DNA of 39,035 bases from DASSWB01 sp035705495 (GCA_035705495.1 DASSWB010000003.1:1-39035), one strand, 5' to 3'. Numbered from the stretch's first letter, positions 29,904 to 39,035 are shown. Translations and numbers: made by a program. Notes: generated from the letters alone by a model not told the origin.

Positions 29904-31646
29904 CTAAAAATCAAATTTATAAGTCGCGCCTGCCATTACTTGGATTCCTTGCACGGGATAATCAAGCCATCTTTCGTAATTATTTCCGAGTAAATTGTTT
30001 CCTCGTACAAAAGCAGAAAGTTGATTATTGAACCTGTACCCGAAATGTGCATTGGCATCAAGGTAAGAATCTAAATTCTTTAAAAACAAACTAGGATCAA
30101 TGGGGTAATTTACTATCCGTAAATCCTTACGCTCTCCTCGGTAAAAAACATTAGCGCCAGCATACCATTTATCCGTAATCTGATAATCCATTACCAAAGA
30201 CGCTTTCATATCTGGTAGGTTCCATGGTTCATCTTGGTTTGCTGTTTCGAAGCTCAGAATTTCAGCATTTAATCCCAGCGAAAAATTGCTATTCGCTTCA
30301 AAATTTAATTCACCAAAAAATGACATGGTTTTTACATCATCATAAACTACCTGGAAAGAATTTCCATTATCATAATTGTTTCGATTATCCATTTCTATTG
30401 TATACGGAGCACTTATAAAAAGTGGTTTCGCATTTTCTGTTATGTAGCTTCCTCGAAAGTTGAAGTTAATATTGCTTGCAACTTTACCTTTTACTCCCAA
30501 ATAACCGTTATACTGTCTATCTGTTGGTGAAATTCCTATTGTGGGTGCAATAAAAGGATTTTCCTGTGAAAATTTGTTGTAGGAATTTTGTTGAAGTTCA
30601 CCTTCCAATCCGCCGTAGGCAATGAAATATTCTCCTGCCACCCTATAACTGGCAGTAATTTTTGGATAAACAAAAAATTTGCTTTCACTATTTTCCATAT
30701 CCATACTGTAAACTCCTTCCACTCCCAGATTTATGGTTAAATCGTCTCTCAAAATCAATAAACTCGGATTTAGTCCTAGACTTAAAAAACCATAATTTAA
30801 ACCTTCCATATCCTCATTCTCGAAAAAGGAATCTTCAAAACTTCCGTTTAAATAATCAGCAGTCAGCGTAGTTGTAATCAATTCTTCTGCAATTTCGAAT
30901 TCGAAAGTTGGTTTTAAAACTGCGTGAATTTCTGCGGAATCGTACGAATCACCAAACCGGCTTATGTCGAATTTTCCATTTTTAAAAAAAGAGTCTTCCA
31001 AAGCAAGATCTACACCTGCATAAATATCCAAGTAATTCTGCTGCGGATCTATCGTATTTAATTCCGTTTCCGGCAATACTAATTCTTCTGGCAAACCATA
31101 CCAATTGATCAGCTGATGCTTCACTCCTGCCTGGGCTCTCCAAGTTCTGTCTCTGTTACGGGATGAATAATTAAGGTTGAAATCGGTATTGTAAAACTCA
31201 TCATCCAAAACCACATCTTTAATCCCTCCTTGCGAAGAATTATGCGTTAGGAAAATTCCGAAGTTATCACTTTTACTGATTTCGAAATTTGTGTAAAATT
31301 CCGCCAAAGCGCTGGTATAGGAACCAAATCCGAGGGTGAAATAGCTATTGTACACATCCAAGGTTCTGTTTCTTTCCAAATTTGCCGCTCTTCCCTTGGC
31401 GGGTTCAAAAGTGGAAGCGACGGGAACAGAATTAATATGATATTCCACTTCCTTTTTTTCAATTCCCAAAGAATCGCCACTTGGAGGTGTTTCCTTAATT
31501 TTAAAAACATCACCAACGGATGGCGTGTAAGGTTTTATTACAACCACTGTTTCGCTATCAATCGGATCATCATCCTGAGCAAAAACAAATCCGCTTAAAA
31601 AAAACATTGCTAAAAATAGACTTCTCTTTATCGAAATTAATTGCAT
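29904..31646 (-). CDS. Outer-membrane beta-barrel, TonB-receptor-like without plug
   Basis: A 580-residue protein with signal peptide (MQLISIKRSLFLAMFFLSG, cleaved after FAQ), a short N-terminal region with VVVIKPYTPSVGDVFKI, then alternating beta strands rich in Tyr, Phe and Asn to the C-terminal AGATYKFDF, whose final Phe is typical of outer-membrane barrels. No TonB plug domain is present ahead of the barrel. It may be a porin-like or structural barrel. I chose ATG 31646 since it begins the signal; an ATG 36 bases upstream overlaps the TPR gene stop. The TPR gene just upstream is probably cotranscribed and a functional partner. Confidence 0.78.
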   Translation of the reverse strand: MQLISIKRSLFLAMFFLSGFVFAQDDDPIDSETVVVIKPYTPSVGDVFKIKETPPSGDSLGIEKKEVEYHINSVPVASTFEPAKGRAANLERNRTLDVYNSYFTLGFGSYTSALAEFYTNFEISKSDNFGIFLTHNSSQGGIKDVVLDDEFYNTDFNLNYSSRNRDRTWRAQAGVKHQLINWYGLPEELVLPETELNTIDPQQNYLDIYAGVDLALEDSFFKNGKFDISRFGDSYDSAEIHAVLKPTFEFEIAEELITTTLTADYLNGSFEDSFFENEDMEGLNYGFLSLGLNPSLLILRDDLTINLGVEGVYSMDMENSESKFFVYPKITASYRVAGEYFIAYGGLEGELQQNSYNKFSQENPFIAPTIGISPTDRQYNGYLGVKGKVASNINFNFRGSYITENAKPLFISAPYTIEMDNRNNYDNGNSFQVVYDDVKTMSFFGELNFEANSNFSLGLNAEILSFETANQDEPWNLPDMKASLVMDYQITDKWYAGANVFYRGERKDLRIVNYPIDPSLFLKNLDSYLDANAHFGYRFNNQLSAFVRGNNLLGNNYERWLDYPVQGIQVMAGATYKFDF

Positions 31647-31674
31647 GTGCAAATCTTTATTAATTGAAGGATGA

Positions 31675-34600
31675 TTAATCATTTACTTGTACCGAAGAAT
31701 TTGTTTTTGCTTCTTCGGTTTTTATTTTGTTCAATTCGGTCTGGGCTTCAATAACCACTTCAGGATAATCGCTGAAGTTTTTAATTACACTGTCCAAAAT
31801 ATAGGTTGCCTGATAGGCATCGCCAAGTGCATAAAAATTCTTGGCCATAATGACCAATCCTTTTCCGCCGTACAACTTATAACCGGAATAATCCTTTGCC
31901 AATTTTTGAACGACTTCATTTGACGCTGCAAACTCACCAGTTTTGTTTTTGAAATAGGCATTGTAATAAAGTGCTTCCGCCGCCAGACTACCAGTCGCGA
32001 TTTTTTGAACTTCAGCATAGGCGTTTTTAGCGCGGTTTTCATCACCTGTTTTCATCGCGGCGCGAGCAATCATCACGTGCGCATCACTTTTCACATTGGC
32101 CTCGATTGCTTTATTTGCCAATACTTTTTCTGCATACGCAATTGTCTGTGCATAATCTTTCTGCTCGTAATAGGATTTCATCAAATTGGATTGCGCGAAA
32201 ATGACATTCTGCGGATATTCTGCTGCGGTTTCCAATCTTTTTAAAATCGGAATTGCTTTTACATAATCACGTTTTTCAAGATAAATTTGAGACAATCTTG
32301 CGAGCGCCTGTTCCGTATATTCGTTTCGTTCTTTGTCCAGAACGTATTCATAATAGGAAATTGCTTTTTCTTTTTTTCCATCTCGAAAATAGAGATCGGC
32401 CAAATAATAGTTGCTTTTCAAAGCGTACAATCCTTTCGGAAATTGTTGTAGATATTTCTCCAAACTGTTTGTCGCAGCTGCAATTTCATTATTTCTGTAT
32501 TGTTTTTCCGCCGCTTCAAAAGTAGTTTCATCCAATTCTGCATCGGTTACATTTACAAAATCCAAACCTCTTACCCACTGCGCGTAAGCATCGGTATTTC
32601 CCATATCAATGTAAATCAGTCGCGCAGTTTTTACGGCTTGAATTGCTTCTTCCGTACTCGGATAATCGGCCACGACTTTTTTGAATTTCGTTAAAGCTTC
32701 ATTATTCTGATCCTGATTGTAAAAAATCAAACCTTGTTTGAGCATTGCTTTTGAAGCATAAGAACTTTCTGGCATATTAACAATCAACCTGTTGTAGGTT
32801 TTAATCGCTTCCACATTATTATCGATGGCAACGTAGGTATTTCCCAATTCAAAAAGCGCGTCATCCATATATGAAGACCAAGTATAAGTACTTAAAAAAG
32901 TATTTAGATTTTCGATTTTCTGTGCATTTCTATCCACAAATCCGTAGCTGATTGCCTTTTGAAAAGCCGCATAATCATCTTTGCCACCACTTAACGCAAT
33001 AGCTTCGTTATACGCCTCCATTGCTGGCCAATAATTGCTGTTCACAAAATGACTATCACCCAATCTGATATAAGCATCATTTTTCCGGGCTTTATCATCT
33101 GAGGTCTTTGCATATTTACCAAAATGCGAAGCAGCTTGATCGTATTGTTTCATTTTGAAATAAGCATAACCAATATTGTAATCGATATTTGCTTTTTCTG
33201 GAGTTCCCTTGGAACCACTCATTCCGTCAAATTGTTTGTAACCGATCAATGCATCTTGAAAACGATTGACGTTAAACTGACTTTCTGCTTTCCAAAAAGT
33301 TGCCTTTGCAGTAAAAACTGGATCACGCGGTTCTCCCAAGGATTTGTCGAAAGTAGCGATTGCTTCGTTGTAATCTCCTTCATTGTACTGCTCAATTCCG
33401 ACGAAATAGGCGACTTTTTGATAAGCGACTTTACTCTCAAAGCTGTTTTTGCCTTCGAGCATTTTGAGCGCTTCTTTGTAATTTTTTGAAGTTAAATAAG
33501 AATCGATTAGAAGTGATTCTATTTCCTGTTTGGCTGGTGAATTTGGATAAGCAAGCAGAAAGTTGTTCAAAACCTGCGGAACGCTCTCATAACTGTTCCC
33601 GATTTCATAACTCAGTTTTGCATAATTTAAAAAAGCATCTTCTTTGATCTTCGCATCGAAATCCATTTCACTTGCATTTTTGAATGCATTTAAAGCCTGC
33701 TGTTTCTGATCGAGTTTCAAATAAGCTTCTGCCAAATGATAATATGCATTTTGTGCAACGGCATTGTCGCCTCCAATTATTTTATTGAATTCGGAAATAC
33801 TATTTTCATAATCTCCTTGCTTAAAATAGGCGTAACCCAGCTGATAATAATCGGTGTTGCTCCATTTTCCGCGTTCCCCGTTGTATTCTTTTAAATACGG
33901 AATTGCTTCTGCATACTGACCTAAATTGAAATAACTTTCCCCAATGATTTTGTTCAATTCTGATTTTTCTTGTCGGTTGGCTTTGTCAAGTTGCGCTTTC
34001 CCCAAGTCGATTGCTTTTTGGAAATCACCGCTTTTAAAACTCATATCCGCCTGAAAATAAGAAAGGTCTTCATTAAACGTTTCGTCTCCTTTTACATCTT
34101 CAAAAAGTTCTTGGGCTTCTTGATAATCATCACCTTCGTACGCCATAAATCCGAGGTAATATTTGGCTTGTGTACCATATTCTTTTGAATCTTTCACCCG
34201 ATTTAGATAATCGCGCGCTTCGTCATATTTTTTACTTTTGAAATAAGCGTAACCATTATTGAAATTGAATTCGTCCATTTCCTTTCTGGAAAGTTTGCTT
34301 TCGTCCACTCTTTCGTACCATCTACGTGCCCCAGAATAATTTCCGGTTTCAAAATAAAAATTTGCGACATCTATAAAAGCAGAATTTCTTTTGGTACTTG
34401 TGGGATAGCGTTCCACGAAATCTTCCATCATTTTCTCTGCGCCCGGCTGACGCATTTTCACCGCACTCGTCGCGATATAATAAGCAGCATCTGCTTCCAC
34501 TTGTAGATTATCGGTTTCCTCTTTTACTTCGGAAAATGCCGTTTGCGCAGCAAGATATTGTTCATTGTTGAAAAGTGACAACGCCCGATTGAACTCGGCC

Positions 34601-34692
34601 ATATCATTTGTATAAATAGCAGTTTGTTGTGCAAAAATGTTTGACGTGAAAAACGAAAGAACCATCAAAATAACAACCGACTTAATTTTCAT
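31675..34692 (-). CDS. Exported giant TPR-repeat protein
   Basis: A 1005-residue exported protein with signal peptide (cleaved after NIFAQ). Nearly the whole length is tetratricopeptide repeats, many of the form AYYIATSAVKM, YFKSKKYDEARDYLNRV, YFKQGDYENSISEFNKI and KAISYYEYVLDKE; I estimate more than 20 repeats. Such proteins act as scaffolds, here most likely in the periplasm or at the outer membrane. The barrel gene follows after 28 bases from the chosen start. A TATCTTTG box precedes it. Function unknown. Confidence 0.88.
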   Translation of the reverse strand: MKIKSVVILMVLSFFTSNIFAQQTAIYTNDMAEFNRALSLFNNEQYLAAQTAFSEVKEETDNLQVEADAAYYIATSAVKMRQPGAEKMMEDFVERYPTSTKRNSAFIDVANFYFETGNYSGARRWYERVDESKLSRKEMDEFNFNNGYAYFKSKKYDEARDYLNRVKDSKEYGTQAKYYLGFMAYEGDDYQEAQELFEDVKGDETFNEDLSYFQADMSFKSGDFQKAIDLGKAQLDKANRQEKSELNKIIGESYFNLGQYAEAIPYLKEYNGERGKWSNTDYYQLGYAYFKQGDYENSISEFNKIIGGDNAVAQNAYYHLAEAYLKLDQKQQALNAFKNASEMDFDAKIKEDAFLNYAKLSYEIGNSYESVPQVLNNFLLAYPNSPAKQEIESLLIDSYLTSKNYKEALKMLEGKNSFESKVAYQKVAYFVGIEQYNEGDYNEAIATFDKSLGEPRDPVFTAKATFWKAESQFNVNRFQDALIGYKQFDGMSGSKGTPEKANIDYNIGYAYFKMKQYDQAASHFGKYAKTSDDKARKNDAYIRLGDSHFVNSNYWPAMEAYNEAIALSGGKDDYAAFQKAISYGFVDRNAQKIENLNTFLSTYTWSSYMDDALFELGNTYVAIDNNVEAIKTYNRLIVNMPESSYASKAMLKQGLIFYNQDQNNEALTKFKKVVADYPSTEEAIQAVKTARLIYIDMGNTDAYAQWVRGLDFVNVTDAELDETTFEAAEKQYRNNEIAAATNSLEKYLQQFPKGLYALKSNYYLADLYFRDGKKEKAISYYEYVLDKERNEYTEQALARLSQIYLEKRDYVKAIPILKRLETAAEYPQNVIFAQSNLMKSYYEQKDYAQTIAYAEKVLANKAIEANVKSDAHVMIARAAMKTGDENRAKNAYAEVQKIATGSLAAEALYYNAYFKNKTGEFAASNEVVQKLAKDYSGYKLYGGKGLVIMAKNFYALGDAYQATYILDSVIKNFSDYPEVVIEAQTELNKIKTEEAKTNSSVQVND

Positions 34693-34715
34693 AGAATATT
34701 TTTTTATGACGCAAC

Positions 34716-34723
34716 CAAAGATA
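34716..34723 (-). promoter_or_regulatory. -7 box TATCTTTG of the TPR/barrel operon
   Basis: TATCTTTG on the minus strand fits TAnnTTTG exactly and ends 23 bases before the ATG at 34692. At 19 bases upstream only GTT is present instead of TTG. The divergent ftsE gene starts at 34854; TACGTTTT at 34826-34833 on the plus strand is a weaker candidate for its promoter. Confidence 0.5.
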
Positions 34724-34853
34724 ATTTAATCTCAGATTTTATAACGGTCAATAACACGTATAATTATGTTAACGTTAAAAATTAAGTCGGTCATTTAGTC
34801 AAAAATCTATTTTTAACTTTAAATTTACGTTTTGAAAAAAATCACATTCCTTC

Positions 34854-35537
34854 ATGGCAAACACGGTTTTATATTTAAAAGATGCTTCTATCTATCAGAG
34901 GGACAGCCTTATTCTTTCTGAAGTCGATATAGAAATCAATAAGGGCGAATTCGTTTATCTTATTGGAAAAACCGGAACCGGAAAAAGTAGTTTTATGAAA
35001 ACCCTTTACGGCGATTTGCCATTGACGCATGGTGAAGGAACCATTGTGGATTACAATTTGCGGACATTAAAAGAAAAGGACATTCCTTTTTTACGTCGGA
35101 AACTGGGCGTGGTATTTCAAGATTTCAAATTATTAAACGACCGTACGGTGCGGGACAATCTTCTTTTTGTGCTGAAGGCTACCGGATGGAAGGAAAAAAA
35201 TTCCATAGATAACAAAATAGACTCCGTGCTTGGGAAAGTCGGAATGAAATCGAAAGGTTTCAAATTTCCTTACCAACTTTCAGGAGGAGAACAACAACGT
35301 GTGGCAATTGCACGCGCTTTGTTAAATGATCCAGAATTGATTTTGGCAGATGAACCTACTGGAAATTTAGATCCGCAAACATCTGTGGAAGTCATGGAAG
35401 TTTTGCAGGAAATCAACAAAAACGGAAATACGATTTTAATGGCAACGCATGATTACGCCCTGCTTTTAAAATATCCATCAAAAACCTTGAAATGCGACGG
35501 TCAACGGGTTTTTGAGGTGGTGCAAAGAACGGTTTAG
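34854..35537 (+). CDS. ftsE: Cell division ATP-binding protein FtsE
   Basis: A 227-residue ABC ATPase. Walker A is GKTGTGKSS (38-46), the Q loop FQDFKLL (89-95), signature LSGGEQQ (142-148), Walker B LILADE (162-167) and switch His199. Length and motifs fit FtsE, which with FtsX activates peptidoglycan hydrolysis during division. ftsX is not next to it, as is often seen outside Proteobacteria. The methyltransferase gene starts 2 bases after its stop. Other small ABC ATPases (LolD) are similar, so the name is likely but not certain. Confidence 0.85.
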   Translation: MANTVLYLKDASIYQRDSLILSEVDIEINKGEFVYLIGKTGTGKSSFMKTLYGDLPLTHGEGTIVDYNLRTLKEKDIPFLRRKLGVVFQDFKLLNDRTVRDNLLFVLKATGWKEKNSIDNKIDSVLGKVGMKSKGFKFPYQLSGGEQQRVAIARALLNDPELILADEPTGNLDPQTSVEVMEVLQEINKNGNTILMATHDYALLLKYPSKTLKCDGQRVFEVVQRTV

Positions 35538-35539
35538 TT

Positions 35540-36268
35540 ATGTACGGATTCGTAAAACAAGTCGTAAAAAAGCTTGTTCCGAAGGAATTTCTTTTTAAAA
35601 ACGAACTGTTTTTCCGTCGATTTTTAATTCCTTTTTACAAGGGAAAAAATTACAGTTGTAATATTTGCAATCACGGTTGGAAAAAATTCATCAGTTTACC
35701 CGACACGGATTTACTTTGTCCCTATTGCGGCAGTCGGAGTCGGACGCGAAGATTATTTCAGATCCTTTCTCAAAATGAAAAAATATCGGGAAAAGTCTTA
35801 CATTTTTCACCGTCGAGAAGTTTATACCGCAAGTTGAAATCGCATTTCAATATTGAATATTACAGCAGTGATTTTGAAAATGAATTTTTAGCCGATTATA
35901 GATTCGACATTACAAACATTGATGTTGAAGCAGAAACTTTTGACTTGATTATGTGTTTTCATATTCTGGAACATATTCCAGATGACCAAAAAGCGATGCA
36001 GGAACTTTTTCGGGTTTTAAAAAAGGATGGAAAATGTTTTGTTCAAACTCCTTTTAAGGAAGGTGAAATTTATGAAAACGAAAAAATCATTACGAAAGAA
36101 GATCGTTTGAAAGAATTCGGGCAAGAAGATCACGTGCGGGTTTATTCCGTTGAAAGTTTACGGGAAAGATTGGAAAAAACAGGTTTCAAAGTGCAAGTCC
36201 TGACCTATCCCGAAGCACAATTCCCTTTCGGACTCAAAAAAGAAACTGTTCTTGTGCTGGGGAAATAG
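35540..36268 (+). CDS. SAM-dependent methyltransferase with N-terminal zinc ribbon
   Basis: A 242-residue protein. A zinc ribbon Cys40-x2-Cys43 ... Cys60-x2-Cys63 (CNICNHGW, CPYCGSRSRTRR) precedes a Methyltransf_11-like core: VLHFSPSRSLYRKL takes the place of motif I without the usual GxGxG, then YYSSDFE, RFDITNIDVEAETFDLIMCFHILEHI and LFRVLKKDGKCFVQTPF. Such proteins often occur near glycan genes. It starts 2 bases after ftsE and ends 1 base before the convergent SGNH gene. Confidence 0.83.
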   Translation: MYGFVKQVVKKLVPKEFLFKNELFFRRFLIPFYKGKNYSCNICNHGWKKFISLPDTDLLCPYCGSRSRTRRLFQILSQNEKISGKVLHFSPSRSLYRKLKSHFNIEYYSSDFENEFLADYRFDITNIDVEAETFDLIMCFHILEHIPDDQKAMQELFRVLKKDGKCFVQTPFKEGEIYENEKIITKEDRLKEFGQEDHVRVYSVESLRERLEKTGFKVQVLTYPEAQFPFGLKKETVLVLGK

Positions 36269-36269
36269 G

Positions 36270-37202
36270 TTATTTCAGAAAGTTCTTCATTAAAAACAAT
36301 TCTTTGGCAACTATTTCAGAAGCTTTTTTTGCGCCTGAATGGTTCAAGTGATCTGCATCGTAGAAATCATCTATTTCAAATTCTTTATGTTGAAAAAGTG
36401 GTAAATAAATTACGTTATCATGCATTTCCGCTAAGTTTTTGCATACCTCTGTAATCTTCTGCCATTTTTCCATATTTATATTTAAAAAATAAGCTTCGGT
36501 AACTGGCATATTTACAATAAGCACTTTAATCCCGTGTTTTTTACAGCGCTCGATTATTCCTTGAATTCTTTTTTCATTTTTGGAAAAATCCATCAATCCG
36601 TCTTCATGTTTGGCGGCTACCATTTTGCCCAATTTTTCAATGCTATAATTTATTTGACCTTCGTAATTGGTTCCCCAACCATTTTCATCTGAGGTCACCA
36701 AAGTTCCATCGTCCAAATAGGTTTTAAAATAATCTTTTGTAACGCTGAATCTTCTTACGAGTGCCAAACTGTATTTCCGTGGATCAAAACTGGAAACAAT
36801 AGGTACCTCCAAGTCCATTTGTGCCTCATAAAAATATTTTCGCCAAACATCTTCGCTCGTGTTGTCTTTTTGACTCAAAGAACTATATTCTACCGAAAGC
36901 ACCACGAACTTCAAATTTGGTAATTCATCTACATACTTCTCAAATAGCAGTTGATCAAAATATAGGGTTTGACTCACGTTTGCAAGATTAAAAACATTTT
37001 GCTGAAAGTGCTCTGGATTTAATCCGAAGAAAGCATGGGAATTTCCGAAAACCAATCCTTGAATTTCATTTTTGCGTTCTTGAATTTTCTCGAATTTGAA
37101 AGAATAATTATTTTCTGCGGTACGGTAAAAAATTTCCGTTGCCATCCATACCAATAAAACCGGTATAAAAATTATCAAGGATTTTTTAAAGTACTTCTTC
37201 AT
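36270..37202 (-). CDS. SGNH-like membrane-anchored protein partnered with MBOAT
   Basis: A 310-residue protein with one N-terminal membrane helix (8-25), then an SGNH-type pattern: VFGNSHAFFG with Ser55 in block I and FYDADHLNHSGAK near 280-292 with the Asp282-x2-His285 pair. The MBOAT gene starts the operon 2 bases upstream. Known pairs of this kind (AlgI with AlgJ/AlgX) transfer acetyl groups to exported polysaccharides; here the acceptor is unknown. The fold assignment is by motif only. Confidence 0.75.
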   Translation of the reverse strand: MKKYFKKSLIIFIPVLLVWMATEIFYRTAENNYSFKFEKIQERKNEIQGLVFGNSHAFFGLNPEHFQQNVFNLANVSQTLYFDQLLFEKYVDELPNLKFVVLSVEYSSLSQKDNTSEDVWRKYFYEAQMDLEVPIVSSFDPRKYSLALVRRFSVTKDYFKTYLDDGTLVTSDENGWGTNYEGQINYSIEKLGKMVAAKHEDGLMDFSKNEKRIQGIIERCKKHGIKVLIVNMPVTEAYFLNINMEKWQKITEVCKNLAEMHDNVIYLPLFQHKEFEIDDFYDADHLNHSGAKKASEIVAKELFLMKNFLK

Positions 37203-37204
37203 TT

Positions 37205-38635
37205 TTAAAATTGGAAATAAATGAATACTTGAGATGCGGCACCGAAATAAAAAATACTGAAAATTATTATAAAATAAATTCCATATCGCGCAAACCTACT
37301 TTTAATATTGCCAATATCCATCAAATGCTCCCTTCCTCTTTGTAGCCATTCCAGAAACAAGAAAAAGAAAATAAATGCTAGAAAAGTTAGGTTGATATTT
37401 GGATTTTCCAAAATTGAAAAAGACAGCATTTTATGATAGTAATTTGCAGCATGTTCCAAATTTTCTGCTCTGAACCAAACCGAAATCAGCACTAAAAACA
37501 AGAAAGTACAAGCAATTCTCCACAATGTTGAAAAGGAAGGAAAGATTTTACCTTCATCCGCAATAGGTTTATACTTTTTTCTGTTTTTGCCCATAATAAA
37601 TGGCAATAAAAAAGTAGCATGTAAAAACGACCAAGCGAGAAATGTCCAGTTAGCACCGTGCCACAGACCGCTGACCAAGAAAACCATGTATATATTAAAA
37701 ATTTTCCTGCTTTTTGAAACGCGACTACCACCCAGCGGAATGTAGATATAATCACGTAACCACGTGGACAATGAAATATGCCAACGTTTCCAGTATTCAG
37801 ATAAATTTCGGGATAAATACGGAAAGTTGAAATTTTTCATCAGATCGAATCCCAGCAATCGGGCCGTTCCAATGGCAATATCAGAATAACCGGAAAAATC
37901 TGCATAGATCTGTAGCTTAAAAAACAATACACCAAAAAACAAAGTGCTGGCGGGAAGGGTTTCGTAATTTGCGAAAATATCATTGACTATGATAGCGCAA
38001 TTATCGGCAATCACCATCTTTTTGAACAAACCAAGCAAAATCTGGCGCGAACCATCTACTGCCTTACTATATTCAAATTCCCTTTTTGTGCTGAATTGTG
38101 GCAATAATGAAGAAGCCCGTTCAATAGGACCAGCAACCAACTGCGGAAAAAAGGAAACAAACGCAAAAAAAGAAACAGGATCTTTATGTGCTACCACTTT
38201 CTTTTGATAAACATCAATGGTATAACTCAAAGTCTGTAATGTATAAAATCCAATCCCAGCAGGTAGTATGATTTGAAGCGTGGATTTTTCAATTTCATTT
38301 CCAAAAAATTTAAAGGAATCTACGAAACTGAATAGAAAGAAACTGAAATATTTAAAAAAGAACAGAATGCCCACATTGACAATTATACTGGTAATTAGGA
38401 GTACTTTTCTTGAATGTGGATTTTCCGTCTTTCCCAATTGAAGGCCCACGAGATAATCTACAAGTGTACTAATAAAAATAAGGGAAAGGAATCTCCAATC
38501 CCAAAATCCGTAGAAAAAGTAACTAACGACAACGATGAAAAAGTTCTGAGCCTTTAAGTTCCTTTTCAATAAAAACCAGTAGATGAAGAACACCACTGGA
38601 AAAAAGAAAGCAAAATCTACTGTATTAAAAAGCAC
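37205..38635 (-). CDS. MBOAT family O-acyltransferase (AlgI/DltB type)
   Basis: A 476-residue membrane protein with about ten membrane segments. The MBOAT core is plain: LPAGIGFYTLQTLSYTIDVY, FFPQLVAGPIERASSLLPQF, YADFSGYSDIAIGTARLLGF, YWKRWHISLSTWLRDYIYIP (His286) and VSGLWHGANWTFLAW with the catalytic His326. AlgI-type members pass acetyl groups across the inner membrane to secreted glycans. It is followed after 2 bases by the SGNH-like gene and is divergent from a family 2 glycosyltransferase, so a polysaccharide target is likely. Confidence 0.92.
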   Translation of the reverse strand: MLFNTVDFAFFFPVVFFIYWFLLKRNLKAQNFFIVVVSYFFYGFWDWRFLSLIFISTLVDYLVGLQLGKTENPHSRKVLLITSIIVNVGILFFFKYFSFFLFSFVDSFKFFGNEIEKSTLQIILPAGIGFYTLQTLSYTIDVYQKKVVAHKDPVSFFAFVSFFPQLVAGPIERASSLLPQFSTKREFEYSKAVDGSRQILLGLFKKMVIADNCAIIVNDIFANYETLPASTLFFGVLFFKLQIYADFSGYSDIAIGTARLLGFDLMKNFNFPYLSRNLSEYWKRWHISLSTWLRDYIYIPLGGSRVSKSRKIFNIYMVFLVSGLWHGANWTFLAWSFLHATFLLPFIMGKNRKKYKPIADEGKIFPSFSTLWRIACTFLFLVLISVWFRAENLEHAANYYHKMLSFSILENPNINLTFLAFIFFFLFLEWLQRGREHLMDIGNIKSRFARYGIYFIIIFSIFYFGAASQVFIYFQF

Positions 38636-38750
38636 CTGCCGAGTTTTGGCTGTAAAAATAAATTAAATTTATCGGTTTGCTGATGGAACTTGCAAACAAC
38701 TCAAAAACTGTAAAAAATACGCTACTTTTACCCTATTATTTAGGATCAAA

Positions 38751-39035
38751 ATGCTCTCTGTACTAATCCCAACATACAACTATAATATTTTTCCTTTAGT
38801 GGAAAAAATACACGGTTTATTTACACGGGAAAATATTGGTTTCGAAATTATTTGCTTAGATGATGGTTCTGGGAATGAAGAAATTAATAAGAAAAACCAT
38901 CAAATAAATGCATTCTCAAATTCCAGTTTTTCTGAGTTGGAAAAGAATATTGGTCGGAGTAGCATTCGAAATCTTTTGGCCAAAAAAGCTTCTTATGACT
39001 GGCTGTTATTCTTGGATGCGGATGTAATTCCGAAG
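38751..39035 (+). CDS. Glycosyltransferase family 2, N-terminal part (cut by window edge)
   Basis: The first 95 codons of a GT-A glycosyltransferase from ATG 38751: MLSVLIPTYNYNIFPLVEKI, the nucleotide-sugar motif IICLDDGSGNEE (34-45), NIGRSSIRNLLAKKA and the metal-binding LFLDADVIP (87-94). GT2 enzymes build polysaccharides from NDP-sugars in the cytoplasm. The rest lies outside the window. The gap to the divergent MBOAT gene (115 bases) shows no exact consensus promoter. Confidence 0.9.
   Translation, partial: MLSVLIPTYNYNIFPLVEKIHGLFTRENIGFEIICLDDGSGNEEINKKNHQINAFSNSSFSELEKNIGRSSIRNLLAKKASYDWLLFLDADVIPK

Noticed and set aside
32005..34188. Plus-strand open frames opposite the TPR gene
   Set aside because: They are antisense shadows of a clearly coding TPR gene, with no protein-family pattern.

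Overview
The window reads as a chromosomal segment of a Bacteroidota bacterium, most likely family Flavobacteriaceae. Evidence: low GC; start regions almost without Shine-Dalgarno sequences; many promoters of the Bacteroidota form TTG-N17..19-TAnnTTTG; short lipoprotein signals; and family-typical genes (DUF2851 protein, PspC-like protein, plugless TonB-receptor-like barrel with a giant TPR partner, SprB-like domain). A genus cannot be fixed from the sequence.

Layout. 1-4345: translation block on the minus strand, read as tRNA-Thr(TGT), tRNA-Tyr, tRNA-Gly, tRNA-Thr(GGT), tuf, tRNA-Trp, secE, nusG, rplK, rplA, rplJ (cut by the window edge). 4346-5914: hpf, a Xer-type tyrosine recombinase and rpsU; rpsU carries an almost ideal Shine-Dalgarno sequence, a striking exception here. 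5938-13206: acyl-CoA dehydrogenase, helix-hairpin-helix protein, a Na+/alanine-type symporter with an unusual secreted N-terminal extension, PspC-like protein, DUF2851 protein, Gmad2 lipoprotein and a methyltransferase. 13275-14015: HTH regulator plus membrane protein with an operator-like palindrome. 14036-17472: five exported proteins of unknown function, two pairs of which look like distant paralogues in A-B-B-A order; the first gene carries an apparent frameshift in a T7 run inside its signal peptide. 17787-20513: a TPR sensor histidine kinase and NarL/LuxR-type response regulator directly upstream of that cluster. 20830-24335: cysteine-synthase/CBS-like enzyme, FtsX/LolC-E-type permease, and a divergent NamZ (DUF1343) muramidase whose start lies only 4 bp from the permease start. 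24347-25052: a four-helix-bundle gene bounded by imperfect inverted repeats, possibly a small mobile cassette. 25059-29794: YkgJ-like Cys-cluster protein, methyltransferase, NUMOD4/HNH-like protein, amidohydrolase lipoprotein, PiT-like transporter. 29904-34692: outer-membrane barrel and 1005-residue TPR protein. 34854-39035: ftsE, Zn-ribbon methyltransferase, SGNH-like protein plus MBOAT O-acyltransferase, and the start of a family 2 glycosyltransferase, suggesting the edge of a polysaccharide locus.

The most interesting candidates are the exported-protein cluster with its two-component neighbours and T7 frameshift, the inverted-repeat-bounded four-helix-bundle cassette, the symporter fusion, and the rpsU control region.
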